DNA from: CAZMZW01 sp963802275
GTDB lineage: Bacteria > Chloroflexota > Anaerolineae > Anaerolineales > Anaerolineaceae
Assembly: GCA_963802275.1 (NCBI GenBank)
Contig: CAWDIB010000004.1
Span: forward strand, 1,240,001 to 1,304,000
Length of the DNA: 64,000 nt
Direction: 5' to 3'
Below, one piece after another: positions 1 through 9,096 of the stretch. The position numbers and the translations under genes were made by a program. Under the pieces are notes generated by a model that made no database searches, was not told the origin of the DNA, and was given only the letters and a program-made list of their open reading frames with translations. Every line of letters begins with the position of its first letter. The first letter of the stretch is position 1.

Positions 1-1042
1 CGGGCTGAACAATTACTTCAAATTCACCGGATTTTTGGATTTCAACCACAGACACAAATCGGTCAAATGATACAGCAGTAGAATCCACCACATCACATTT
101 TCCCGAGCGCAGTGCTGCTAGCGGATCCTCGTTTTCCTTCAGAAAAACAAAATCAAGGAAATCAAACCTGGGAAAACCCTCGCTTGCCTTTAAGTAATTA
201 TTATTTTTTACCATGCGAATTGACTGGCCTGCTGACCAGGTTTGCACCTGATAAGGACCCCAGCCAAGCGGTTTTTTAATTGCTTCTTCCGCTTTTAATA
301 ATTGATCAGCTGTCAAAGAATTCCAGCGGTGCTGTGGTAAAGGAAGCCAGAAAACTTGATTCAGTTTCGTGGTCAGATATCCGGGTTTGCCCACCCATTG
401 TATGGTGCGTTCGTCAATTGTGGTGTAACTATCCGTCAGGTCAACCTCATTCTTGGAAACCGGAGTATTGATATCCGCAGCAATGTTGAACGAAAAAACC
501 GAATCCTGCGCGGTCAGTGCCTGGCCATCCGACCATTTCAGGTTTTGCTTCAAGTGAAAGCTGATTTTCATCCTGTCCAACTGGAGCCGAGAGGCGCCAT
601 CCCATGCCTGCACACATTCAGCACTGCTGCACCCATGCGGAAATACCGCCAGTCCGACTTTCAAGGTTGCCAGGTTGCCATCCGCATCCACCACCACATC
701 TCCAGCTTGCACATCCACCGCTTCGAGCTGGATGTCACCGGAATCCATGCTGGGAATGCGTTCCAAGATCATGGAAGTGAATTGGTCACCCTGCTGCTTC
801 AGACCGCCAAAGTATAGGACGTCCATCACCCTTTGCGCGGCGGGTGAGATGGTGCCATAAAGATAAAGTGAATCTGGTTCCTGTCCCAGACAAATTGTCA
901 GGGTTCGTGGGACCGGCGTGGGGGTGGCTGTCGGCGGCAAGGGTGTGGCGGTGGGTTTGGCCAGGAATCCCGGCATACAACTTGAAATAAGAATTAAAAC
1001 AGGCAGAATCGAGAAAAGTGTTTTTTTGAGTTTTGTCAGCAT
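1..1042 (-). CDS. ABC transporter substrate-binding lipoprotein, family 5 (truncated by window edge)
   Basis: Reading the minus strand from the ATG at 1042 gives about 347 uninterrupted codons that run off the left edge, so the C-terminus is missing. The N-terminus has a signal peptide ending in a lipobox (LISSC, Cys about 22), then a Pro/Thr linker, which indicates a surface-anchored lipoprotein. The body has the family 5 (oligopeptide/dipeptide) binding-protein pattern: an early 'QEPDSLY' segment, 'LKWSDGQALTAQDSVFSF' near residue 190 and 'GWGPYQVQ' near residue 270. It would capture peptides or similar solutes for an ABC importer. It lies 33 bases downstream of rsgA on the same strand, so it may be the last gene of a maf-PBP-rsgA run. 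The exact substrate cannot be read from sequence. Confidence 0.85.
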   Translation of the reverse strand, partial: MLTKLKKTLFSILPVLILISSCMPGFLAKPTATPLPPTATPTPVPRTLTICLGQEPDSLYLYGTISPAAQRVMDVLYFGGLKQQGDQFTSMILERIPSMDSGDIQLEAVDVQAGDVVVDADGNLATLKVGLAVFPHGCSSAECVQAWDGASRLQLDRMKISFHLKQNLKWSDGQALTAQDSVFSFNIAADINTPVSKNEVDLTDSYTTIDERTIQWVGKPGYLTTKLNQVFWLPLPQHRWNSLTADQLLKAEEAIKKPLGWGPYQVQTWSAGQSIRMVKNNNYLKASEGFPRFDFLDFVFLKENEDPLAALRSGKCDVVDSTAVSFDRFVSVVEIQKSGEFEVIVQP

Positions 1043-1075
1043 ACATTTATTCCATTGAGAAAGAAATTCATCGAG

Positions 1076-2002
1076 TTAATCCCATTCCTTTTCCTTGATG
1101 CCTGCGCGCATGTTCAAATAAGATTGATAGCGGTCTGCATGGATTTGCCCCTGCGAGGCCGCCTGCCTGACCGCACAGCCCGGTTCAGTGCTGTGAGTGC
1201 AGTTATTGAACTTGCACTCTTGCACCAGGTTCTTAATCTCCGGAAAGTAAGCATCCAGTTCTTCCGGCTGAATATCCCATAAACCGACTTCGCGCATACC
1301 CGGCAGATCAGCCAGGTAGGTATTCTCATTCAATGCAAACAGTTCGCGTACTACCGTGGCATGGCGTCCTTTGCTGGTTAAACCGCTTACCTGCCTGACC
1401 TTGTTGCCCAGACCTGGCTGCAATGCATTCAGCAGGCTGGTCTTGCCCACTCCGGATGGACCGGTGAATGCAGCTGTCTTGTTCCACAGCATACACTTTA
1501 ACTGATCCACACCCTCACCAGTGCTCGCTGAGGAGTAAACAACCTGGTATCCCAGGGGTGGATAGCGGTCAAACAGCAACCTGGCTTTTTCCTCCCCCAC
1601 CAGATCCACCTTGTTGGCCACGATCATGCAGGCGAGGCACTGTTTTTCGGCAATAACCAGAAAGCGGTCCAGCATACGCAGGTGCGGTTCCGGCTGGGCA
1701 CAGGCAAAAACGCACACCAGCAAATCCAGGTTGGATAAAATGACCTGCTGATATTCTCCACGGGCGGAGGGTGCCAGCCGTACCAGCGAATTGCGCCTGG
1801 GTTCTATACTTTCAATTACACCACTTTCAGTATTAGACAACAAAATATGAACCCGGTCGCCAACAGCCACCAGATCTTCATTCAGCCGGTTTTGTTTCAT
1901 GCGGCCGCGCAGGCTGCAGGCGACCAATCCCTGGCTGGTGTGAACGTAATAAAAACCGGATTGCAGGCGCAGAACGACGCCGGAAAGGTGCGATTCACTC
2001 AT
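1076..2002 (-). CDS. rsgA: Ribosome small subunit-dependent GTPase A
   Basis: This is a 308-residue circularly permuted GTPase that helps 30S ribosomal subunit maturation and releases assembly factors such as RbfA. The sequence shows an N-terminal OB-fold, then G4 (NKVD, 130-133) before G1 (GPSGVGKT, 181-188) and G3 (DLPG, 232-235), which is the permuted order that defines the family. The C-terminal zinc knuckle uses Cys263, Cys268, His270 and Cys276. Length is typical. The start codon overlaps the stop of the upstream penicillin-binding protein gene by 4 bases (ATGA), so translation is probably coupled. Confidence 0.96.
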   Translation of the reverse strand: MSESHLSGVVLRLQSGFYYVHTSQGLVACSLRGRMKQNRLNEDLVAVGDRVHILLSNTESGVIESIEPRRNSLVRLAPSARGEYQQVILSNLDLLVCVFACAQPEPHLRMLDRFLVIAEKQCLACMIVANKVDLVGEEKARLLFDRYPPLGYQVVYSSASTGEGVDQLKCMLWNKTAAFTGPSGVGKTSLLNALQPGLGNKVRQVSGLTSKGRHATVVRELFALNENTYLADLPGMREVGLWDIQPEELDAYFPEIKNLVQECKFNNCTHSTEPGCAVRQAASQGQIHADRYQSYLNMRAGIKEKEWD

Positions 2003-4230
2003 CCACTGGGAGTAGGTGTTCTAAATACGGTTGGCGGCCGGATCGGCGTTTGGGTGGGCGTCAGCGTGTATTGCAGGGTTGGCGTTCGCGTAATATCAAA
2101 GGAAGATTCCCATGGATAAAGCTTGACTGACCTGCCAAAAAAGTAATTTTCAATGATGCGCCTGAAGATGGGCGCGGCGATTTCGGACCCTTCGCCGGCA
2201 TTTTCCGCAATGACCACCACTGCGATATCGGGCTTGTCTGTCCGCCCGGTATCGGTGTAACCTCCAAACCATGCATGCGGTTTGTCCACCGAAGTGGTGG
2301 CGGTACCTGTCTTCCCAAAAATGGGGATGTTCAACCCTTCAAGCGCCTGATAGGCTGTTCCCAATTTATTCCTGACAACCATGCGCATCGCTTCCTGGAT
2401 GGCAGTCAGCGTTTCTGCTTTAATCGGCAGGTTGCCTGAAGTTTGCGGTGTGAAGGTGAAAGTTGTCACGCCCCCGGTGGTGGTCGTGGATTGAATGATC
2501 TGCGGCCTGTATAACGTCCCGCCATTACCAATGGCGGCAATAAAACGCACCGCCTGCAGGGGCGTCACCAGCATTTCTCCCTGGCCGAAAGCCAATTGGA
2601 CTGAATCGCCGTCTGTCTTTGGGTCAGGCATCTTACCGGTATCTTCCGCAATCTGCTCGATGCCGGTTGCGCTGCCCAATCCAAATCCACGTGCAAGGTC
2701 GGAAATATATTTATCGCCTTTTTGACGAAAGAGGTCAAGGCCGATATGCAAGAACCAGGGGTTGCAAGAGCGCATCAGTCCCTGCTGCAGGGTCAAATTG
2801 CCGCTGGGTGGGTATTCCTTGGCAACCGTCCAATCCGCCAGGCGTTCGCCGGGTAATTCTTCAAAATAGCTGCCGCAATAATACGAGGAATCAGGTGTGT
2901 ACAAGTTGCTTTCCAGGGCGGCTGCCATGGTGATGATCTTGAAAAGTGAACCGAGGGGATAACTGCTTTGTGCGGCTCGGTTGAGCAGGCGTTGTTGCCC
3001 GTCATTCAGTAAGTTATTGAGAATCTCGTTATTACGGTTGGCAGGATCAAACAGGTTTGGGTCGATGGTTGGAGATGAAACCATGGCCAGAATTCGCCCG
3101 GTTTCCACTTCCATCACCACCGCAGCCCCGCGGAAACCGACCATGGCCTGCTGGGCGGCAAGCTGGAGTGTTTTGTCGAATGTGGTGGTGATATTCTGCG
3201 GCTGACGGGCGTCGGACTGGCTGATGCGGTTAATGATCTGACCATTGGCATCCATCACATACAGGGAGGCGGATGACTTGCCTGCCAGAGCATCTTCAGC
3301 GTACTTTTCCATACCCGCCTGCCCCACTTTTTCATCCCCCAGGTAACCCTTGCGTTTGTATTCCTCCAATTGTTCAGAGGAAATCCCCAATGTGTAACCA
3401 ACTGCCTGGGGCGCAATCCCGCCCGAGTAATAGTAACGGGAGGTGTATTTGGACATCACCAACCCACCCAGACTGGTGAGAATATTCCAGCGTGCATCCA
3501 CCTCAGCCGCCGAGGCCTCGCCCACCACCACGTACCAATCCGGTGCAGCGTCCTTGTAAAGGTTTTGTATGGTTTGGGTGGGCTTGCCGGTCAACTGTGA
3601 AAGCTGAAAGAGCAATTGACCTTCCCTGCCATCCTCTATCTGTCCGGGAATGATCCCCAAGGCATAGGCATCCGTCTGGGCGACGATCGGCGTTCCTGAG
3701 CGGTCAAAGATATCCCCGCGTTTGGGAACACGCAAATCCAAGGCCAGCTTGTTTCCACCTTTGAGTTCCGGCAGAATGAGACTGGCATCCCACTGCACCT
3801 TCCACCCGCCCTCCTCCATCACCAGGCTCATCTGCACATTGCGCTCGATCTGCGCAAAAAGATTGGTCTCAAAATTCACCTGGCAATCAATGACAGCGGT
3901 GGATGGATTGGTAGTTTCAAACAGAATATCGGCTGAAACAGTCTTCATTGTGAGGTTGATGGCTGTTTCCTGGTAAGTTTCGGTAAAATCAATTTCCGAG
4001 TATGCGGATTTGGAAGAAGAAGATAAGAGCGCATACATAGCCGCGTAATCTTCCTTTTCCCAGGCGGAAAGGTAGGCTTCAGCCGTGCTGGTCGCTTTCG
4101 GCACCGTAGTCAGAATGACCTTTGGTGTTGGCAGGGCAGCCGTGCTTCTGGCACACCCTGAAACCAGCGCGACGATCAACAAAAGAATCATCAGACGGAT
4201 AAAAGATTTTTTCAACATCATAGCTCTCAA
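1999..4230 (-). CDS. Class B penicillin-binding protein (lipoprotein with MecA_N-like domain)
   Basis: A 743-residue D,D-transpeptidase for peptidoglycan cross-linking. The N-terminus is a signal sequence with a lipobox (LVSGC, Cys26), so it is probably a lipoprotein rather than a protein held by an uncleaved TM helix. Residues about 45-155 look like the NTF2-like MecA_N domain, followed by the PBP dimerisation domain (RGDIFDRSG near 171). The transpeptidase domain has all three catalytic motifs: SLFK (428-431), SCN (488-490) and KTG (640-642). A Thr/Pro-rich tail closes the protein. It sits 11 bases after maf and overlaps rsgA by 4 bases. An internal Met (residue 4 or 5) could be the true start. 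MecA_N-bearing PBPs include beta-lactam-insensitive ones, but resistance here is not shown. Confidence 0.93.
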   Translation of the reverse strand: MRAMMLKKSFIRLMILLLIVALVSGCARSTAALPTPKVILTTVPKATSTAEAYLSAWEKEDYAAMYALLSSSSKSAYSEIDFTETYQETAINLTMKTVSADILFETTNPSTAVIDCQVNFETNLFAQIERNVQMSLVMEEGGWKVQWDASLILPELKGGNKLALDLRVPKRGDIFDRSGTPIVAQTDAYALGIIPGQIEDGREGQLLFQLSQLTGKPTQTIQNLYKDAAPDWYVVVGEASAAEVDARWNILTSLGGLVMSKYTSRYYYSGGIAPQAVGYTLGISSEQLEEYKRKGYLGDEKVGQAGMEKYAEDALAGKSSASLYVMDANGQIINRISQSDARQPQNITTTFDKTLQLAAQQAMVGFRGAAVVMEVETGRILAMVSSPTIDPNLFDPANRNNEILNNLLNDGQQRLLNRAAQSSYPLGSLFKIITMAAALESNLYTPDSSYYCGSYFEELPGERLADWTVAKEYPPSGNLTLQQGLMRSCNPWFLHIGLDLFRQKGDKYISDLARGFGLGSATGIEQIAEDTGKMPDPKTDGDSVQLAFGQGEMLVTPLQAVRFIAAIGNGGTLYRPQIIQSTTTTGGVTTFTFTPQTSGNLPIKAETLTAIQEAMRMVVRNKLGTAYQALEGLNIPIFGKTGTATTSVDKPHAWFGGYTDTGRTDKPDIAVVVIAENAGEGSEIAAPIFRRIIENYFFGRSVKLYPWESSFDITRTPTLQYTLTPTQTPIRPPTVFRTPTPSG

Positions 4231-4241
4231 AATGCGTACGA

Positions 4242-4910
4242 CTATCCTATGTTTTCTCCATTCAATATTCGCTCATGGATGGGGCAAGTATAATGCAGAA
4301 ACTTTTGACAGATTTTGTGGACGGTAATGGGTTGGTAATCAGCATAAAGGCGCAGGTTGCGTTCCAGATGGCACAGCGGCATCCCCATCACGCTGGCAAA
4401 ACAACCGCAAAAATCCACGACGGGATTGAAAGCAGGGTGTTGAATAGCATAGGCGCCCGCCTTATCCAGTGGATCACCGCTTTGAACATATTTTTGGATT
4501 TCTTCATCTGAATAATTGCGCATCTTCACCAGTGAAGAACAGATTTCAATATTTTTGGTTTCTTCACCAAGATTGGAAAGGATAAGGCAGGTAATAACCT
4601 GATGAGAATCATCCCGTAAGTTCCGCAATATTCGAAAGGCGTCGGCTTGATCTGCCGGTTTACCTAATATTTCCCCTTTATGAACAACCGTTGTGTCAGC
4701 CGCGATGATCAACCCGCATGGATTTGTTTTTAGTGAAGCTTCCGATGCTTTTTCATTCGCCAGCCGTTTGACGTAATCTGTCGGGGTCTCTTCCGCTTTT
4801 TGCGATTCGTTGATATCAACTGCCAATATTTTAAACGGCAAACCGATCCACTCCAGCATTGCCTGCCGACGGGGGGATGCAGAGGCAAGCCAAATGGGCG
4901 GCAGAATCAT
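4242..4910 (-). CDS. maf: Maf-family nucleoside triphosphate pyrophosphatase
   Basis: A 222-residue house-cleaning enzyme that hydrolyses dTTP/UTP or modified nucleotides to monophosphate and pyrophosphate. The diagnostic N-terminal motif LASASPRRQAML is at residues 8-19, with the conserved ADTTVV acidic motif near residue 70 and a GAYAIQ motif in the C-terminal half. The start is supported by a GGAG ribosome binding site 5 bases upstream. It is first in a tight minus-strand group with the PBP and rsgA. The C-terminus is longer than usual, with an extra ~15 residues after the conserved core. The YhdE versus YceF substrate subclass is not determined. Confidence 0.93.
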   Translation of the reverse strand: MILPPIWLASASPRRQAMLEWIGLPFKILAVDINESQKAEETPTDYVKRLANEKASEASLKTNPCGLIIAADTTVVHKGEILGKPADQADAFRILRNLRDDSHQVITCLILSNLGEETKNIEICSSLVKMRNYSDEEIQKYVQSGDPLDKAGAYAIQHPAFNPVVDFCGCFASVMGMPLCHLERNLRLYADYQPITVHKICQKFLHYTCPIHERILNGENIG

Positions 4911-4969
4911 AGTCGCTCCATTTTAGCATAAGGCGATGATTGAACAGTTTTTGCGGCAACCCGGGAAGA

Positions 4970-4975
4970 TATAAT
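4970..4975 (+). promoter_or_regulatory. -10 box 9 bases before an ATG (leaderless promoter candidate)
   Basis: A perfect TATAAT ends 9 bases before the ATG at 4985. No Shine-Dalgarno sequence and no good -35 element are visible. Transcription from such a site would start at or next to the ATG. Confidence 0.5.
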
Positions 4976-4984
4976 AATTCCCAT

Positions 4985-5995
4985 ATGGACTTCACATTAC
5001 ACACAACTTTCCCGCAGGAGCTTGCACCTGCATGGGATGAGTTGCTTAAGCAAAGCATCCTGGATGTTCCCTTCCTGAATTCTTCGCATTTGAATATATG
5101 GTGGCAAACGCGGGGCGGAGGCGAGTGGCCATCCTCGGATGGGTTGGCGGTTGTGAGCGCCTGCGAGGGAAAAGAATTATTCGGCTTGGCGCCGCTTTTC
5201 ATGCATGACAACCACACCCTTGTGCTGTTGGGCAGCAAGGAAATTTGCGATTACCTGGATTTGATCGTCAAACCTGAAAATTTAAGATCATTCGTCATGG
5301 GGTTGGCAGATTTTCTTTCTTCCCCCTCGTTTCCAAAATGGGATCAGATTATCCTCCATAACCTGGTGCAATCATCTGAGACTATTGGCGTATTAAAGGA
5401 AACCTCACAAAATATGGGCTGGGAATTTTCCATGGATTGCCACAAGCAGTCCCCTTTCATCCCGCTGCCGGGAGATTGGGATGAATACCTGCTTTCCATT
5501 GATAAAAAACAACGGCATGAGATCCGCCGTAAAATGCGCCGGGCGGAAGAAAAATCTGACTTGCGCTGGTATTTTATTGAGGATGAACACCATCTCGACG
5601 ATGCTGTGAATGACTTCCTGGGTTTGATGGAAAAAGATGAAGAAAAGTTGAAATTTCTCACACCGCAAATGAGGGGACACATGCGGGCGGTGATGAAATG
5701 GGCTTTTGAAAACAAAACCCTGCAGCTTTCGTTTTTAGAGATCGGCGGGCGGAGAGCAGCCGCTTATTATTGTTTCAATTATCAAAACAAAATCCTGGTC
5801 TACAATTCCGGATATGATCCAGTCTTCGGTGAATTCTCACCAGGATGGGTCCTGTTGGGTTATTTATTAAAATGGGCAAATGAAAACCGGATAAGCGAAT
5901 TTGATTTCATGCGCGGCAATGAGGATTACAAATACCGCTTCGGTGGCAAAGACCGATTCGTCGTTTGTGTCAAAATCCAAAGAAAAGCCACTTAG
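4985..5995 (+). CDS. BioF2/CelD-like GNAT acetyltransferase
   Basis: The protein is 336 residues from the ATG at 4985. A TTG at 4940 would add 15 residues, but the ATG is preferred because a TATAAT box lies directly before it and the extra residues look non-conserved. The C-terminal half carries the Acetyltransf_6 (FemAB/CelD-like) pattern: a KKQRHEIRRKMRRAEE helix near 175, an 'AAYYCFNYQNKILVYNSGYDP' core strand region and a terminal 'FDFMRGNEDYKYRFG' motif that is typical of the family. These proteins acylate amino groups on glycans, lipids or peptides in envelope biogenesis. The substrate is unknown. It stands alone, diverging from maf and converging with a slight overlap on the M20 peptidase gene. 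Confidence 0.85.
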   Translation: MDFTLHTTFPQELAPAWDELLKQSILDVPFLNSSHLNIWWQTRGGGEWPSSDGLAVVSACEGKELFGLAPLFMHDNHTLVLLGSKEICDYLDLIVKPENLRSFVMGLADFLSSPSFPKWDQIILHNLVQSSETIGVLKETSQNMGWEFSMDCHKQSPFIPLPGDWDEYLLSIDKKQRHEIRRKMRRAEEKSDLRWYFIEDEHHLDDAVNDFLGLMEKDEEKLKFLTPQMRGHMRAVMKWAFENKTLQLSFLEIGGRRAAAYYCFNYQNKILVYNSGYDPVFGEFSPGWVLLGYLLKWANENRISEFDFMRGNEDYKYRFGGKDRFVVCVKIQRKAT

Positions 5996-7461
5996 AATTC
6001 AGACTCCCCCCACAACCTCACCAGGCGGATAAAGAAGGTTTTCATTTTTTCCAAATCGTCAATTCGGACACGCTCATCGATGCCATGTACGCGATTTGCA
6101 TCTTCGGCCGTGGAAATTATTGGCGTGAACCGGTAAATATGCTGGCAAATTCGCTCGTAATGACGGGCATCCGTGGCACCGCGAAATATTGAAGGGGCTA
6201 CCGGGATATTGTCGAAAACCTGGCGGATGGCCAGTTCCAGCGTGAAATACGCCGGATGGTCAATGGGTGAATTGCGGGTAGGATCCCAGCCATTTTCTTT
6301 TGCATAATCCACCTCAACCCGCGGGTCGGCAATGACTTTTTTAACATGCTTGACCACTGTTTCCACCGAATCCCCCAGGCGAATACGGAAATTCACCCAG
6401 GCATGTGATTTAGCCGGAAGGATATTATCCTTCACTCCGCCGTTAATGATCGTCGCCGCACTGGTGGTGCGTATTTGTGCATTTAATAACCTGTCCCTTT
6501 GAAGCTGGTGGATCAGGACATGCTTGAACAGCCAGGGATTGGCGATCATCACTTGCCAGGCGAGCGGCAGTTGCACAGCCAGTTTTTCCAACAGGGGAAG
6601 CAATGTCGCCAGATCGGCGCTCATTGGCTGATCAGCGAGCAAAGCCACCGCTCGGGCAATGATGGCGATTGCCGTTTGCGGCGGAGGTGCTGATGAATGG
6701 CCGGGTTTCCCTGCCGCTTTGAGATCAAGGGTCAAAAAACCCTTTTCGCCGGTACAAACGACCGCCAGTGGTGAAGCGGCTTCTTTTAGGATATCCTCAT
6801 TGATGCTGCCGCCTTCATCCAACACCGCCCCCAAGCGAATGCCTTGTTGCTCGAGTTGTTGTGCTATCCTCAACGCACCATCCCTGCCGTAGATTTCCTC
6901 ATCATGGCCGAAAGCCAGGTAGATGGTGCGCTTGGGTGAAAAACCGGTTTGCAACAGAAATTCCACCGCTTCCATCAGTGTTACCAGGTGGTTTTTCATA
7001 TCCAGGGCACCGCGTCCCCAAACAAATTCCTTGTCTATTTCACCGGCAAAAGGAGGGTGTGTCCATAGTTTTTCTGATACGGTATCCACTGGTACCACAT
7101 CCTGGTGAGCCGCAAAGAGCAATGGTTTTAAGCTGCTGTCACGGCCAGCCCATTTGTATAACAGACTGTAATGATTGATCTCCTGTTTTTCAAGCGTGGC
7201 GTGAAGCAGCGGGTAATTCGTCTTTAATACCTTATGTAATTGAACCCAGGCGGAATAATCCTGCCCGGCAGCATCCTCATTTGAAATCGTCCTGCAGCGG
7301 ATGGTTTCAGCCAGGCGGCGGGCAATGGCATTTTTATCCAACTTTGGTTTTTCAACCGATTCTATGTCTTTCTGCTGTTGGTGCAAACGAATTGTCCGTA
7401 TTAATAAAAACGCAGCCAAGAATACCAGGCAAACAATCACAACCAAAATGAAATTTAACAT
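5992..7461 (-). CDS. M20-family metallopeptidase (PM20D1/carboxypeptidase-like), membrane anchored
   Basis: A 489-residue zinc-dependent peptidase or amidohydrolase. One N-terminal TM helix (residues 2-23) anchors it, followed by a charged linker. Metal and catalytic motifs are present: HQD near 118 (first zinc His and catalytic Asp), GRGALDMK near 150 (bridging Asp) and GHDEEIYG near 184 (general-base Glu and ligand), and a C-terminal His within 'RVHGIDERV'. Length and the N-terminal anchor resemble the PM20D1/carboxypeptidase S branch rather than ArgE or DapE. It has an AAGGA-type ribosome binding site 9 bases before the ATG and overlaps the convergent acetyltransferase stop by 4 bases. The substrate is unknown. 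Confidence 0.92.
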   Translation of the reverse strand: MLNFILVVIVCLVFLAAFLLIRTIRLHQQQKDIESVEKPKLDKNAIARRLAETIRCRTISNEDAAGQDYSAWVQLHKVLKTNYPLLHATLEKQEINHYSLLYKWAGRDSSLKPLLFAAHQDVVPVDTVSEKLWTHPPFAGEIDKEFVWGRGALDMKNHLVTLMEAVEFLLQTGFSPKRTIYLAFGHDEEIYGRDGALRIAQQLEQQGIRLGAVLDEGGSINEDILKEAASPLAVVCTGEKGFLTLDLKAAGKPGHSSAPPPQTAIAIIARAVALLADQPMSADLATLLPLLEKLAVQLPLAWQVMIANPWLFKHVLIHQLQRDRLLNAQIRTTSAATIINGGVKDNILPAKSHAWVNFRIRLGDSVETVVKHVKKVIADPRVEVDYAKENGWDPTRNSPIDHPAYFTLELAIRQVFDNIPVAPSIFRGATDARHYERICQHIYRFTPIISTAEDANRVHGIDERVRIDDLEKMKTFFIRLVRLWGESEF

Positions 7462-7493
7462 TGCTGCTTTTCCTTAACGAAATACTCCAAGGC

Positions 7494-7499
7494 ATTATA
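7494..7499 (-). promoter_or_regulatory. Probable -10 box for the M20 peptidase gene
   Basis: A TATAAT on the minus strand lies 32 bases upstream of the ATG at 7461, leaving room for the visible AAGGA ribosome binding site. No clear -35 was found. Confidence 0.45.
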
Positions 7500-7512
7500 C
7501 ATATTAAAACAA

Positions 7513-7539
7513 AAGAGGCAGATGATTTGTCTGCCTCTT
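7513..7539 (-). terminator. Rho-independent terminator after the DAK2-like gene
   Basis: A 10-bp perfect stem (AAGAGGCAGA with its complement TCTGCCTCTT) around a 7-base loop is followed on the minus strand by TTTTGTTTTAAT. It lies 20 bases past the stop codon of the gene ending at 7559 and insulates it from the M20 gene. Confidence 0.85.
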
Positions 7540-7558
7540 AATAAGAATTTACTATTTG

Positions 7559-8266
7559 TTATCTTAGGGTTTTTGCCAGCGCTTCCAAAATTGAGCCGGT
7601 CACAATCTGACCCGATTGGGTATGATGGGTTGAGTCTGTCATTCCGCTGTTGCCCACAAGGCCGCCAATCAGTGTGCCCAGCAGATCACCGCTTGAATTG
7701 CCGGATGAGCCGCTTTGTCCACCCAAAAGGCCTCCCAGGATATCAGCCAAACCTCCGCCCTGCGAAGGCTGAGCTGTGGAATTTTGCCCGCCGAGGAGAC
7801 TACCCAGCAAACCACCCAGGTCAATCCCCTGGCCTGACTGGGAGGAGGTTGTGCCTTGTCCGCCCAGCAAACCACCAAGGATGGAACCGATGATATCAGT
7901 TGAACTGCCGGTGGTTCCGTTTTTTCCACCGCCGAGAATCATCAGCAGCAATGGCAGAATATTTTCGAGAGAAATTCCGGAACCCTTGATATTCTTGGCT
8001 GCCTGTGAAAAACCCTGCGCATACATTTTTCCCGACCCGCTGGTTGCCTCTTGTTCCAGCTGCTTACTGACATACTTCAGCTGAGCTGTCGGCTTGGCAT
8101 CCTGTTTTTGCTGCAAGGCCTGCACGATGGTATTGAATGTGTTCACCATATTGGTGCCGTGGTCGTGGTTATAGGTATCCGCTTGGTTGAGCGCAGATTG
8201 GTTTTGCTGCAACGCGCCCGCAGCAGCTTGAAACAACTGTAATAGGTCAACTTGTCCGTTTGTCAT
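7559..8266 (-). CDS. DAK2-like domain protein with glycine-rich LGGLLGGQ repeats
   Basis: This protein has 235 residues. Residues 1-95 are helical and contain 'NHDHGTNM' (33-40), which resembles the metal-binding D-x-D-x-G-x-N signature of DhaL/DAK2 dihydroxyacetone-kinase domains, and a later 'SGSGKMYAQGFSQAA' segment that matches the GNSG-type second motif. Family membership is inferred from these motifs only. From about residue 105 the protein becomes a low-complexity tail with repeated ILGGLLGGQ units separated by Ser/Gly/Gln-rich spacers. There is no signal peptide or TM helix. No kinase partner subunit is nearby. It has an AAGGTG ribosome binding site and its own terminator, so it is probably transcribed alone. 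Function is unknown. Confidence 0.7.
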   Translation of the reverse strand: MTNGQVDLLQLFQAAAGALQQNQSALNQADTYNHDHGTNMVNTFNTIVQALQQKQDAKPTAQLKYVSKQLEQEATSGSGKMYAQGFSQAAKNIKGSGISLENILPLLLMILGGGKNGTTGSSTDIIGSILGGLLGGQGTTSSQSGQGIDLGGLLGSLLGGQNSTAQPSQGGGLADILGGLLGGQSGSSGNSSGDLLGTLIGGLVGNSGMTDSTHHTQSGQIVTGSILEALAKTLR

Positions 8267-8330
8267 GATTCACCTTAAATAAAAAGTGTTTTCATAATAA
8301 CACCAAATGATGGAACAGTAATGAAATGTA

Positions 8331-9089
8331 TCAGGCTTTTTTTCGCCAAATTTCATAATGTCCAAGTCTGCCATTGAATCCATCTGAATCAAACTGATCC
8401 AAAATTTGAAATCCGCTGAGATCCGCAAGTTCGGCCAATTCTTTTTCAGTGAATAAATGCACATAACGCAAACCCACCCGGCTCGAATCATCCTTAATAT
8501 CTGAACGCCAATCCAGCAACGTATCACCGGGCTCGACATCTGCATTGGTCAATCCAACTTCTTCCCAGTTAATTTGCCTGGCCAGTAATTTTGGGCTGTT
8601 CTGAAACTGCCAAACAGAAAAAAAGAATTGGCCTTCCTCGGTTAACAGCCCGTTCACCTTTTCAAGCAGCTTGAATCGCAGATCCTGCGATGGGATGTGG
8701 TGCAGGACAGCAAATGTGAGAATTCCATCCCATGCATATTGCTTGACCTTCAATTCCCATTCATCTGCTACCAAATCAGCTTGAAAAAAATCCACTATCA
8801 AGTTGGGGGACATGCGAACGGTTTCAAGTTTCTTGCGTGCACAATCCAGCAATTGCTGGCTGAAATCCATCCCGAGATAGAGACCGCTGCGTCGCTGCCG
8901 GTCCCATTCCAAAGCTAATGCGCCATTCCCGCAGCCGAGATCTAAATAATTCCCATAACGGGGGAGATCATTCAGAATCAGCAAAATGCCGTGCTGGATG
9001 CGCTGGCGCGTCTGGGAAAACGAATCGGCGAAATCTTGATAAAATTCTCGATTGATCGTCAGTAATTTTTGAACAACATGATCCTGCAT
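8331..9089 (-). CDS. Class I SAM-dependent methyltransferase
   Basis: From the preferred ATG at 9089 the protein has 252 residues; an in-frame ATG at 9137 would add 16 residues but would overlap the divergent elp3 start. The Rossmann-fold motif I, 'LDLGCGNGALALEWD', is near residues 50-64, with an acidic motif II ('GMDFS') and a 'FAVLHHIP' motif IV. The order fits Methyltransf_11/25 enzymes that act on small molecules, lipids or RNA. The TATAAT at 9097-9102 lies 7 bases from the ATG, with no ribosome binding site. It is divergent to elp3, and a link to tRNA modification would be speculation. Confidence 0.88.
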   Translation of the reverse strand: MQDHVVQKLLTINREFYQDFADSFSQTRQRIQHGILLILNDLPRYGNYLDLGCGNGALALEWDRQRRSGLYLGMDFSQQLLDCARKKLETVRMSPNLIVDFFQADLVADEWELKVKQYAWDGILTFAVLHHIPSQDLRFKLLEKVNGLLTEEGQFFFSVWQFQNSPKLLARQINWEEVGLTNADVEPGDTLLDWRSDIKDDSSRVGLRYVHLFTEKELAELADLSGFQILDQFDSDGFNGRLGHYEIWRKKA

Positions 9090-9096
9090 TGCAGAA

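Noticed and set aside
4940..4984. TTG start for the acetyltransferase gene
   Set aside because: It would lie upstream of the TATAAT box, and the ATG at 4985 fits the promoter better.
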